From Leuconostoc holzapfelii (GTDB lineage: Bacteria; Bacillota; Bacilli; Lactobacillales; Lactobacillaceae): 64,000 bases of DNA. The DNA lies in the NCBI RefSeq assembly GCF_012396485.1, contig NZ_JAAXPO010000002.1, forward strand, positions 124,001-188,000, given 5' to 3'. The position numbers were made by a program, and so were the translations under genes. This document shows positions 34,516 to 42,496 of this stretch, one piece after another (position 1 is the first letter of the stretch; every line of letters starts with the position of its first letter). The notes beneath the pieces were generated by a model that was not told where the DNA came from, did not search any database, and saw only the letters and a program-made list of their open reading frames with translations.

Positions 34516-35689
34516 GATTTGCCTACCATTTCTTTTTGAAAAATCTCTTGCATCATCGCTTCCATTTGTTGATCCGACACGATATCGGTTACTTCAGCGA
34601 GCTGTTTAAATATTGGAAAAATTGTCGCCATCATCTCTCGTGTGACTGGAAAGCCCAACGCCGTGAGTTTTTGCATGACTGCATGTGAGCCAGATAGCTT
34701 TCCCAGTGGTAGTGAGGCTTTTGCCCCCACCATTTCGGGCTTTAAAATTTCATACGTTGCTGGATGCTTTAAATACCCATCTTGATGAATGCCTGATTCA
34801 TGCGCAAACGCATTGCACCCCACAATGGGTTTATTCCGTGCAACCGGCATGTGCGTGGCATGAGCCACGAGATCTGAAATTGCCTTTGACTGTGGTAATT
34901 GAATGGGTGTTTGTCGTTCAAAAGCCCTTTGTCGCACATACAAAGCAGCTGCTGCTTCAATCACGTCCACATTGCCGGCACGTTCCCCAATCCCATTAAT
35001 GGTCCCTTGAATTTCATTGGCGCCATGCGCAACCCCCATCAAAGCATTCGCGGTCGCCATCCCCAAATCATTGTGCGTATGAGTTGACCAACCAACACGT
35101 TCATAACCTGCCACATGTGCTTGTAGGTAATCAAATACCGCCCCATATTCTTCTGGTGTGTCGTAACCGACCGTATCAGGAATATTGATCATCGTTGCCC
35201 CAGCAGCAATTGCTGCTTGCACAGCGCTAGCTAGAAAGGGCAATTCGGTACGCGTGGCATCTTCTGGTGAGAAGATCACATCTGGTACCCATTGACGCGC
35301 ATACGTGACTTCTTTGGTAATCGCAGCGATGATTTCATCTGGTGTCATGTGCAACTTGTAGTCCCGATGCACCGGCGACGTTGCGATAAATAGATGAATT
35401 GCTGGGCATTTTGCCATGCGTGTGCTTGAATCGCTTGGTCAATATCCGATCGTACGAGCCGTGCAAGGCCAACGACCTTCGCTTGGGTAATGGTTTGCGC
35501 AATTTTGACGACCGCATCAAAATCTTTTTGTGATGCTGCTGGAAAGCCGGCTTCAATGGCCGATACCCCGTAAGCTTCTAATGCCGTGGCAATGGCCACC
35601 TTATCTTCAATTGAGAAATTCACCCCAATGGTTTGCTCCCCATCACGCAAAGTGGTGTCGTAAAACGTTATTTGTTGTGTCATTTGCAT
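34512..35689 (-). pseudogene. leuA: 2-isopropylmalate synthase, frameshifted
   Basis: First enzyme of leucine synthesis. The N-terminal frame starts at 35689 (MQMTQQITFYDTTLRDGEQT) and runs correctly to about 35400. The rest (IHLFIATSPVHRDYKLHMT onwards, with THTHNDLGMATANA and GCNAFAHESGIHQDG) continues in another frame from about 35400 to 34512. One missing T in the plus-strand run at about 35397-35400 (one A in the gene) explains the shift. The repaired protein would be about 391 aa, ending before the C-terminal allosteric domain of typical 510-aa LeuA. Either the strain lost leuA recently or this is a sequencing error. Confidence 0.93.
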
Positions 35690-35702
35690 TCTCCAAAATA
35701 AA

Positions 35703-35740
35703 AACGCCCGAATCAGTCATTACGACTGGTTCGGGCGTTA
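35703..35740 (-). terminator. attenuator terminator of the leu operon
   Basis: Strong hairpin ACGCCCGAACCAGTC / GACTGATTCGGGCGT followed by T-run, between the leader peptide and leuA. An upstream segment CGACTGGT is perfectly complementary to ACCAGTCG in its 5' arm, giving a competing antiterminator. Confidence 0.9.
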
Positions 35741-35789
35741 TACCACACATGCTTTCACCACCAGTCGTTAGATTATGACCTAACAACCA

Positions 35790-35829
35790 GCTTTAAAAGC
35801 TCAACTTGCTAGGTATATCTGAGCAAGTT
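35790..35829 (-). other. pause/first hairpin of the leu attenuator
   Basis: CTCAACTTGCT and AGCAAGTTGAG pair across the end of the leader-peptide frame, so its 5' arm includes the Leu codons themselves. Confidence 0.75.
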
Positions 35830-35877
35830 GAGGCTGAGCACTTGATTTTGATTCGTCATCATTGCAGTTTGCTTCAT
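35809..35877 (-). CDS. leuL: leucine operon leader peptide
   Basis: A 22-codon frame with ATG at 35877 behind AAAGGA and TAG at 35809. Its C-terminal part is LSLNLL followed by RYT, using the codons CTC AGC CTC AAC TTG CTC, that is four Leu codons in six. It lies between a strong promoter and a terminator directly before leuA, with overlapping alternative hairpins. This is the classical ribosome-mediated attenuation layout: stalling at Leu codons when charged tRNA-Leu is scarce would favour the antiterminator. Confidence 0.88.
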   Translation of the reverse strand: MKQTAMMTNQNQVLSLNLLRYT

Positions 35878-35908
35878 GTGAGTTTTTTCCTTTTCATTTA
35901 ATGCATTA

Positions 35909-35937
35909 ATCATAATGCCAACACCTCATTGCGTCAA
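35909..35937 (-). promoter_or_regulatory. leu operon promoter
   Basis: Minus strand: -35 TTGACG (35937-35932), 17-bp spacer, -10 TATGAT (35914-35909), about 25 nt before the leader-peptide start region. Confidence 0.8.
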
Positions 35938-35979
35938 CCAAGCCAATAAAAATATGCCAATTTTATATAAAATACTGAC

Positions 35980-36285
35980 TTAAAGTCCTAAGGCCATTTT
36001 TGCATAGCGAGACATCCGATCAATCGTCCAAGCCGGTTCCCACTGCAGCACCACTTCGGTTGATGTCACTGCTGGCAAAATTTTTAAGGCATCATAAATC
36101 ATCTCTGTCAATAACGCCGTTAGCGGACACCCCATTGTTGTTAAGGTCATATTGATCAAAACATGCCCTTTGTCATCACAGTGCACGTGATTAATTAGCC
36201 CTAAATTCACGATATCAATGCGTAATTCAGGATCAATCACGGATGACAGGGCCGTCATAATTTGTTCGTCACTTGCTGCTGTCAT
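35980..36285 (-). CDS. sufT: SufT-like iron-sulfur assembly factor (MIP18/DUF59 family)
   Basis: A 101-aa protein of the DUF59 family with SSVIDPELRIDIVNLGLI at the N-terminus and the conserved cysteine in LTTMGCPLTALL. Related SufT proteins help mature Fe-S enzymes. It follows sufB by 2 nt and is the last gene of the suf operon. It ends about 40 nt before the leu promoter; no clear terminator lies in between, so readthrough from suf into leu is possible. Confidence 0.9.
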   Translation of the reverse strand: MTAASDEQIMTALSSVIDPELRIDIVNLGLINHVHCDDKGHVLINMTLTTMGCPLTALLTEMIYDALKILPAVTSTEVVLQWEPAWTIDRMSRYAKMALGL

Positions 36286-36287
36286 AT

Positions 36288-37718
36288 CTAACCTACCGAT
36301 CCCACCATTTCAAATTTCATCAACCGATTCAATTCCACGGCATATTCCATCGGCAACGCTTTGGTGAACGGTTCGATGAAGCCCATTACAATCATCTCGG
36401 TGGCCTTTTCTGCTGAAATCCCACGCGTCATCAAATAATACAATTGCTCTTCTGACACACGAGAGACCTTGGCTTCATGTTCCATCGATACATTCCCATT
36501 TAGAATCGTATTGTAAGGAATGGTGTCGGCCGAAGAATGATCATCCACCAAAATCGTATCACACTCCACGTGGGCAAATGAACCATCGGATTCTCGGCCA
36601 AATTTAATGGTACCGCGATAATCTGTTTTCCCACCATCATGTGCGATGGATTTAGAAATAATGGAAGACGAGGTATTTTTAGCATGATGAATCATTTGGG
36701 CTCCTGAATCTAATTGCACGCCCTGACCGGCCACTGCAATTGATAGCATGGTGCCGCGCGCCCCTTCCCCTTCCAAATAAACAGATGGATACTTCATCGT
36801 TGTTTTTGAGCCAAAGTTTCCATCCACCCAGGCCATGGTGGCATTCTCATATGCGGCCGCGCGCTTGGTTTCTAACGAATACACATTATTGGACCAATTT
36901 TGAATGGTGGTGTAACGACAATAAGCATCCTTTTTAACAATGACTTCAACCACCGCTGCATGTAAGGCATCCCCTGAATACATCGGTGCTGAGCACCCCT
37001 CCACATAGTCGACATGCGCGCCTTCATCCACAATAATTAACGTGCGTTCAAATTGCCCTTCATTGGCCGTATTGATTCTAAAATACGACTGAATCGGCGT
37101 GGTCACATGGACCCCTTTTGGCACGTAAATAAATGTCCCACCAGACCACACTGCGGCGTTTAAAGCCGCCAATTTATTATTGGTTGGCTTGACCAATGAC
37201 CCAAAATAAGCTTGGACTAATTCTGGATATTCTTGTACGGCCGTGTCAGTGTCGGTAAAGATAATCCCTGTCTTCTCAAATTCGGCCTTCATCCGGTGAT
37301 ACACTACTTCTGATTCATACTGGGCAGACGAGCCGGCCAGCCAGCGCCGTTCGGCTTCGGGGACACCTAGCCGTTCAAAGGTAGCCTTCAGTTGCGCCGG
37401 CACATCATTCCAATCGCGATATTTTTCATGCGTCGGTTTATTGTAATAATAAATATCGTCAAATGAAATCTCGCTTAAATCCGGTCCCCAAGTTTGCATG
37501 GGCATGGCCAGATACGTTTGATAAGCCTGCAAGCGATAAGCTAACATCCAATCTGGCTCGTGCTTTGCTGCTGAAATTTGGCGAATGATCGTTTCATTGA
37601 GCCCTTTGCCCGTTGAATAAACGGCCGTATAATCATCTTGAAAACCAAGTGTCGTCGCTTTATCGTCTGCAATCGCTTCACGTGTGCGTGCTAACGCCTC
37701 TTGTCGTTCAATATCCAT
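36288..37718 (-). CDS. sufB: Fe-S cluster scaffold subunit SufB
   Basis: SufB is the scaffold core of the SufBCD complex on which clusters are built. The 476-aa product (ATG 37718, [15 protein letters not shown]) has [53 protein letters not shown] with a candidate cluster Cys, and [19 protein letters not shown]. The start overlaps the sufU stop (TAATG). The order sufC-sufD-sufS-sufU-sufB is the standard Firmicute one, with sufT added. Confidence 0.96.
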   Translation of the reverse strand: MDIERQEALARTREAIADDKATTLGFQDDYTAVYSTGKGLNETIIRQISAAKHEPDWMLAYRLQAYQTYLAMPMQTWGPDLSEISFDDIYYYNKPTHEKYRDWNDVPAQLKATFERLGVPEAERRWLAGSSAQYESEVVYHRMKAEFEKTGIIFTDTDTAVQEYPELVQAYFGSLVKPTNNKLAALNAAVWSGGTFIYVPKGVHVTTPIQSYFRINTANEGQFERTLIIVDEGAHVDYVEGCSAPMYSGDALHAAVVEVIVKKDAYCRYTTIQNWSNNVYSLETKRAAAYENATMAWVDGNFGSKTTMKYPSVYLEGEGARGTMLSIAVAGQGVQLDSGAQMIHHAKNTSSSIISKSIAHDGGKTDYRGTIKFGRESDGSFAHVECDTILVDDHSSADTIPYNTILNGNVSMEHEAKVSRVSEEQLYYLMTRGISAEKATEMIVMGFIEPFTKALPMEYAVELNRLMKFEMVGSVG

Positions 37719-38164
37719 TAAACCTCCTCCGTTTCTGTGAGTAACGCTGTGAGCGCATGCCAGGCCAATGTGGCACATTTAATCCGCGCAGGAAACTTCA
37801 CCACCCCCGCCAAGAGTTTGGCTTCACCCAAACTGGATAAATCTTTGGCCTCACCCATCGTCATCTTTGAAAAAGTCGCTGCCAATGCCAATGCCGAACC
37901 CACGGTTTGGCCAATCATTAAATCTGTCATGATTGACGCCGAAGCCATTGATATCGCACACCCATCCCCATCAAAATGCATGGCTTTAACGCGGCCATCT
38001 GCTACCGTCACTGCCAGATGGATCACATCCCCACAGGTCGGGTTTAATTTGGTTACTTGACAGGGATCGTCAGGCGTGACAGGGTGAAAATGGTGCGGCT
38101 GTTGTGCATATGCCATCACGGTTTGCCGATATAAATTATCTAATTGCTGTAAGGCCATGTTCAA
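37718..38164 (-). CDS. sufU: SufU, zinc-dependent sulfurtransferase
   Basis: SufU accepts persulfide sulfur from SufS and passes it to the SufBCD scaffold. 148 aa. The zinc ligands are present: Cys in [12 protein letters not shown] (with the following Asp), Cys in [13 protein letters not shown], and Cys in [12 protein letters not shown]. Overlaps sufS by 29 nt at its start and sufB at its stop. All key residues are kept, in contrast to the zinc losses seen elsewhere in this window. Confidence 0.95.
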   Translation of the reverse strand: MNMALQQLDNLYRQTVMAYAQQPHHFHPVTPDDPCQVTKLNPTCGDVIHLAVTVADGRVKAMHFDGDGCAISMASASIMTDLMIGQTVGSALALAATFSKMTMGEAKDLSSLGEAKLLAGVVKFPARIKCATLAWHALTALLTETEEV

Positions 38165-39371
38165 AATAATCCTTTATGTCTATTAACGTCTTTATCAGGC
38201 GGTCAATGTCGGCACGCGTATTGTAAAGGTAAAGGCTTACGCGTACTGTTGCGGCAACCTGAAGGGCTGCCATTAACGGTTGGGCACAATGATGCCCCGC
38301 CCGCACAGCGATGCCTTCTTGGTCAAGGGCAGTGGCGACGTCGTGGGCATGGATACCAGCTAAATTAAAACTAATCACGCCCACATGTCGTTGGCTATCT
38401 TGTGGGCCATAAATGATCACCCCAGGTATGGCTTGTAATTGGGCCAGCGCATAACTGGCTAATCCTTGTTCATATTCTGCGACTTGTGCCATACCGACAT
38501 GCGTTAAATAATCAACGGCAGCACCCAAACCAATCGCCCCCGCCACATTGGGTGTACCGGCTTCAAAACGCCAAGGTAAGGGCTGAAATGTCGCTGATTG
38601 CTGCGTCACCGTGGCAATCATTTCACCACCAAATTGTGCCGGTGGCATCGCATCTAAGACTGCCTGTTTACCATATAAAACGCCAATACCCATCGGGCCC
38701 ATCATTTTGTGCCCAGAAAAAGCAAAAAAATCAACCATTAGCGCCTGCACATCAATCGCCATGTGTGGCGTAGATTGGGCACCATCAGCTAAGATCACTG
38801 CGCCCTTCGCATGTGCCAATGCTGCCAGCGCCTTGATTGGATTAACGACGCCTAAAACATTTGACATGTGGGTCACGGCAACTATTTTTGTTCGTGCCGT
38901 AATTTTTCGCTGGGCATCTGCCATGTCTAAACACCCGTCATCCGTCAAAGCGATGTATTTCAACTGGGCACCGACTCGCTGAGCTAGTTGCTGCCAGGGG
39001 ACAATATTTGAATGATGCTCCATCTCAGAAATCACAATCTCATCACCGGCCCCAACATGCGCCACGCCATAAGTGCTCGCCACCCAGTTAATTGCTTCGG
39101 TCGTCCCACGCGTAAAAATAATTTCCTCACGATGCTGGGCGTGAATAAATTGTTGCACTTTGTCACGCGCTGCTTCATATTGTTGCGTGGCGCGTTGTGA
39201 GAGGTCATAAATTCCCCGATGCACATTTGCATTATCGTGCATGTAGTACGTTGTCAGGGCTTGTATCACTTGTCGAGGTTTTTGCGCCGTAGCCGCGCTA
39301 TCAAGGTACAAGAGTGGCTGACCATTCATTGTTTCTTGTAAAATTGGAAAATCATTGCGTTCACTGTTCAT
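38136..39371 (-). CDS. sufS: cysteine desulfurase SufS
   Basis: PLP enzyme that takes sulfur from cysteine. 411 aa from ATG 39371 (MNSERNDFPIL), which overlaps the end of sufD. PLP lysine in VDFFAFSGHKMMGPMG; catalytic cysteine in VRAGHHCAQPLMA. Also NVHRGIYDLSQRATQQYE and EMEHHSNIVPWQQLA, typical of group II desulfurases that need SufU. Confidence 0.96.
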   Translation of the reverse strand: MNSERNDFPILQETMNGQPLLYLDSAATAQKPRQVIQALTTYYMHDNANVHRGIYDLSQRATQQYEAARDKVQQFIHAQHREEIIFTRGTTEAINWVASTYGVAHVGAGDEIVISEMEHHSNIVPWQQLAQRVGAQLKYIALTDDGCLDMADAQRKITARTKIVAVTHMSNVLGVVNPIKALAALAHAKGAVILADGAQSTPHMAIDVQALMVDFFAFSGHKMMGPMGIGVLYGKQAVLDAMPPAQFGGEMIATVTQQSATFQPLPWRFEAGTPNVAGAIGLGAAVDYLTHVGMAQVAEYEQGLASYALAQLQAIPGVIIYGPQDSQRHVGVISFNLAGIHAHDVATALDQEGIAVRAGHHCAQPLMAALQVAATVRVSLYLYNTRADIDRLIKTLIDIKDYFEHGLTAIR

Positions 39372-40530
39372 CTTGTAGTTTTCTCTCAATTTCTGCAATC
39401 ACCCGTTGTCGTGCTGATGGTGTGGGGAGCGCTGCCAAGACATCCCCCAGAAAGCCACGAATCACTAATCGACGGGCAACCGTTTGGCTTAAACCACGAC
39501 TCATCAAGTAATACAACTGCTGTTCGTCCACCCGACCGACTGAGGCCGCATGTCCGGCTGTGACGTCATTTTCATCAATTAATAATAACGGATTGGCGTC
39601 CCCACGCGCGCGACGTGATAACATCAACACCCGTGATTCTTGTTGGGCATCGGCGCCTTTTGCCCCTTTGATGATGCGACCAATACCATTAAAGACCAGT
39701 GTTGATTTATTTAAAATGACGCCGCGTTGAAAAATGTGTCCGACTGAATGGCGACCAACGTTTTGGACGGCCGTCACAAATCCTTGCGTTTGCTTTTGAT
39801 AAGTTAACGCACTAACACAGACATGTGTTGTGGCGCCCTCGCCGTTGGCATGACTACGTAATTCAGTCAACACTTGCCCGTCACTAAAGGCCACATTCGC
39901 ACAGTCGACGGTGGCTCGGTCATTAATTTGTGCTTGGCGGTTAATGTAGGCGGTTGTTTGGGGGCCAAACTGATCTAAGTTAGCATAGTTCACCTGGGCA
40001 TCTGCCGCCGCGATGAGTTCAATCACAACGGATGCCTTGGTTTTTTGATCACCAATGGTGTTAAGTTGTTGCAATAAGCTCACTTTAGCATGCGCCCCCA
40101 CATAAATTAATAGGCGCGCGACCAAATCATCACCGGTCAGGGCTAGCTGATTTAAGACCAGATGTAAGACATCGGGTACCACGACGTGGGCCGGAATATA
40201 CAGAAAGATGCCCGTATTATACTGCACAGCGTTTTGGGCCGTTAACCGATCTGCGGTGGCAGGAATCACACGGTGCATCAAATCAGCAACTAACTCTGGC
40301 CATTGTTTTTGGGCAGCCATGAGACTAGTTAGTCGCACCCCTTGGGCCTGCAAATCAGCGGATAAGGCTAAATAGGTCGTTGTCAGACCACTCACTTCAA
40401 TGCCTGATTCGTCGGTTAAAAATTGCGGCGTCTCATACGTGGCCTGACTTGGCGATAACGCATCCAACTGCCACGCCGAATAACGCACTTTAGGAAAATC
40501 AGGTAGCGGTAATGTTTGTGCATCAATCAT
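39361..40530 (-). CDS. sufD: Fe-S cluster assembly protein SufD
   Basis: SufD is the SufB paralogue that completes the scaffold. About 389 aa from ATG 40530, 6 nt after GGAGG. Typical C-terminal region: FNGIGRIIKGAKGADAQQESRVLMLS and DVTAGHAASVGRVDEQQLYYLMSRG, with the conserved His. Overlaps sufC by 8 nt and sufS by 11 nt. Confidence 0.95.
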   Translation of the reverse strand: MIDAQTLPLPDFPKVRYSAWQLDALSPSQATYETPQFLTDESGIEVSGLTTTYLALSADLQAQGVRLTSLMAAQKQWPELVADLMHRVIPATADRLTAQNAVQYNTGIFLYIPAHVVVPDVLHLVLNQLALTGDDLVARLLIYVGAHAKVSLLQQLNTIGDQKTKASVVIELIAAADAQVNYANLDQFGPQTTAYINRQAQINDRATVDCANVAFSDGQVLTELRSHANGEGATTHVCVSALTYQKQTQGFVTAVQNVGRHSVGHIFQRGVILNKSTLVFNGIGRIIKGAKGADAQQESRVLMLSRRARGDANPLLLIDENDVTAGHAASVGRVDEQQLYYLMSRGLSQTVARRLVIRGFLGDVLAALPTPSARQRVIAEIERKLQDEQ

Positions 40531-41329
40531 GTGCAACCTCCACATATTGATCAGCGTCTTCATCAGTCAAAACAATATCTAAGCCCAATTCATCTCTTAA
40601 CCCAGCATACCCTTCTGCCTCCAGTTTTTGAGCTAAAGCGGCGTCTCCTGTTTTGACAATTTTACCGCCCATCATGACATGAACATAGTCTGGCACAATA
40701 TAATCCAATAAGCGTTGATAATGGGTGATCATTAATGTGCCAAAATCCTTGGAACGCATATGGTTCACCCCACGTGAAACGACCTTTAAAGCATCAATAT
40801 CCAACCCTGAGTCAATTTCATCTAAAATCGCAATTTTGGGTTGAATCATCATCATTTGTAAGATCTCATTACGTTTTTTTTCACCGCCCGAAAAGCCAGC
40901 ATTCAAATAGCGATCGGCCATTTCTTCCGTCATCCCTAAAAATTCGCGTTTCTCATCCAGTTGTTCAATAAAAGCCATAATCCCCATCTGCTGATCTTCT
41001 GGACGACGTGCATTGATGGCCGCGCGCATAAATTCCGCATTCGTGACCCCTTGAATCTCTGAAGGATACTGCATGGCCAAAAATAGGCCGGCCCGTGCGC
41101 GTGCATCAACCGGCAAATCACTTAAATCTTGCGCATCTAAATAGATATGTCCGGCTGTAATTTCATAGGCTGGATGTCCCATAATCGTTTGAGACAACGT
41201 CGATTTCCCTGTGCCATTTGGTCCCATAATGGCGTGCATTTCACCCGTTTTAACTGTTAAGTTCACGCCTTTTAAAATTTCTTTGCCAGAAACAGCGACA
41301 TGTAAATTTTCAATCCGTAATGTTGTCAT
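40523..41329 (-). CDS. sufC: Fe-S assembly ATPase SufC
   Basis: ABC-type ATPase of SufBCD, 268 aa. Walker A GPNGTGKSTLSQ, Q-loop LAMQYPSEIQGV, signature GFSGGEKKRNEILQMM, Walker B KIAILDEIDSGLDIDAL, His-switch MITHYQRLL. It starts 2 nt after the regulator gene (TAA G ATG), so it is translationally coupled to it. It is the first structural gene of the suf set. Confidence 0.97.
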   Translation of the reverse strand: MTTLRIENLHVAVSGKEILKGVNLTVKTGEMHAIMGPNGTGKSTLSQTIMGHPAYEITAGHIYLDAQDLSDLPVDARARAGLFLAMQYPSEIQGVTNAEFMRAAINARRPEDQQMGIMAFIEQLDEKREFLGMTEEMADRYLNAGFSGGEKKRNEILQMMMIQPKIAILDEIDSGLDIDALKVVSRGVNHMRSKDFGTLMITHYQRLLDYIVPDYVHVMMGGKIVKTGDAALAQKLEAEGYAGLRDELGLDIVLTDEDADQYVEVAHD

Positions 41330-41330
41330 C

Positions 41331-42167
41331 TTATTTTTCTCCTCGTTGTTGCATCAGTTGCAATAATTGATTATTGCCGTGTAGCTTGGCTAGCAGTCGG
41401 GCATTAAGCAACACTTCTTGGCGTACAAATTGTGGCTGTTGCCAACCTTTCCCCGCAGCATATAACAGCCAGAAAAAATTTTCCACAAAGGCGGTGCTAT
41501 CATGTTTTTGCGCAGCTGTAATCCCAATCGCCGCTGTCTCAGTGGCCGCTGTCATCTCCCCAACATCGAACTGATATTGCGCCATTAAGTACACCACAGC
41601 CCCCATTAACACGCCATAAGGTGCTTTGACCCAACGTGCTTGTCGCTGCATTAAATCATGATACGTTGCTGCCGCTAAGTCATCCTGATGCTGCTTGACA
41701 TAATAATGCACGGTAATGGCATAAAATAAGTATTGTTGCTGAGCAGAAGCTAGTTTCAAATCAATCTCGCCAATCAATTGGGCAGCAAAACGTAAGTCGT
41801 GTTGCCACCAAACCGCTGCAAAATAACGCATTAGCATCAAATCAATGACCATTGGTACCGTCAACGTCTCAGTCATCAAACTTTGAGACAGCCGATGAAA
41901 TGCTGGCTGATTTTGATGACCAAAGGCAGCCAGTAATTCTGCCCACCCCTGGTTGACTTGAGATTGCATGGGCGGAGATAGGCTAAAAATATCATCTAAA
42001 GTTAAACCCAACCGTGCACAAAGCGCGCCCATAATGTCGATGGTCGGTATCTGTTGGTGTTTTTCAAATTTGGACAGTGTTGCTTGGGTACAAATACCCG
42101 CCGATAACGCCACTTGAGATAACTTCAATCGTTTTCGCGTGGCAATAAATATTTCAGTTTTAACCAT
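41331..42167 (-). CDS. XRE-family regulator with helical C-terminal region (Rgg/GadR/MutR-like)
   Basis: About 278 aa from ATG 42167 (MVKTEIFIATRKRLKLSQ). Helix-turn-helix at residues 8-62 (LSQVALSAGICTQATLSKFEKH), then about 210 residues of helices typical of Rgg-type peptide-responsive regulators. No enzyme or zinc motif is seen. It is the first gene of the suf operon, 2 nt before sufC, and sits 15-25 nt after an attenuator terminator. The link suggests it controls suf or responds to the same signal. The SHP-type pheromone gene that goes with many Rgg proteins is not recognisable; the upstream 18-aa peptide is not hydrophobic. Confidence 0.8.
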   Translation of the reverse strand: MVKTEIFIATRKRLKLSQVALSAGICTQATLSKFEKHQQIPTIDIMGALCARLGLTLDDIFSLSPPMQSQVNQGWAELLAAFGHQNQPAFHRLSQSLMTETLTVPMVIDLMLMRYFAAVWWQHDLRFAAQLIGEIDLKLASAQQQYLFYAITVHYYVKQHQDDLAAATYHDLMQRQARWVKAPYGVLMGAVVYLMAQYQFDVGEMTAATETAAIGITAAQKHDSTAFVENFFWLLYAAGKGWQQPQFVRQEVLLNARLLAKLHGNNQLLQLMQQRGEK

Positions 42168-42180
42168 GATTTCCCCAATC

Positions 42181-42220
42181 AAAATAAAAAGCACCTTAGC
42201 TATCACTACAGCTAGGGTGC
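42181..42220 (-). terminator. attenuator terminator in front of the regulator-suf operon
   Basis: Minus strand hairpin GCACCCTAGCT / AGCTAAGGTGC (42220-42191) followed by TTTTTATTTT, placed between a leader peptide and the first gene. Confidence 0.88.
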
Positions 42221-42241
42221 CTGTCCATGGCCTGACCCAAC

Positions 42242-42269
42242 TGTCTACTAACCTTACCTTTAGTAGACA
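42242..42269 (-). other. second hairpin of the suf leader
   Basis: A perfect 10-bp stem TGTCTACTAA / TTAGTAGACA. Its 5' arm (CTACTA) is also complementary to TAGTAG just after the leader-peptide stop codon, allowing an alternative structure. Confidence 0.7.
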
Positions 42270-42290
42270 GACACATCAAAATGCCTACTA

Positions 42291-42347
42291 CTACCCCATG
42301 AGTCGTAGGCTGAGAAGCTTGTGAATGCGTTGTTGCGTCTTTGTCAT
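42291..42347 (-). CDS. suf operon leader peptide, Leu-rich
   Basis: An 18-codon frame, MTKTQQRIHKLLSLRLMG, with ATG at 42347 behind AAAGGA and TAG at 42291. The segment LLSLRL is encoded by CTT CTC AGC CTA CGA CTC, four Leu codons in six plus Arg. It follows a perfect-consensus promoter and precedes alternative hairpins and a terminator, so it looks like a ribosome-sensing leader. It resembles the leu leader peptide (LSLNLL) at 35.8 kb. The sensed residue (Leu, or Leu and Arg) is my inference. Confidence 0.78.
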   Translation of the reverse strand: MTKTQQRIHKLLSLRLMG

Positions 42348-42392
42348 GTTATTTCCTTTTTGTGAACCATTATGCAAATTTATTATGGCTTC

Positions 42393-42421
42393 ATTATAGG
42401 GCGCTGATATTTAAATGTCAA
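42393..42421 (-). promoter_or_regulatory. promoter of the regulator-suf operon
   Basis: Both hexamers match the sigma-A consensus exactly: TTGACA (42421-42416), 17-bp spacer, TATAAT (42398-42393). With such a strong promoter, control by attenuation would make sense. Confidence 0.93.
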
Positions 42422-42452
42422 ACTGATTTTAAAACAACTGCGCGTTCTCATC

Positions 42453-42481
42453 AAAAAAACCATGCTAAAGCATGGTTTTAA
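42453..42481 (-). terminator. terminator after the DEAD-box helicase gene
   Basis: Stem AAACCATGCT / AGCATGGTTT followed by seven T on the minus strand. Confidence 0.9.
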
Positions 42482-42496
42482 ACAGTGATGGTCGGC

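Noticed and set aside
42291-42347. SHP-type pheromone gene for the Rgg-like regulator
   Set aside because: The peptide is basic and Leu-rich without the hydrophobic C-terminus typical of SHPs, and is followed by an attenuator; a leader peptide explains it better.
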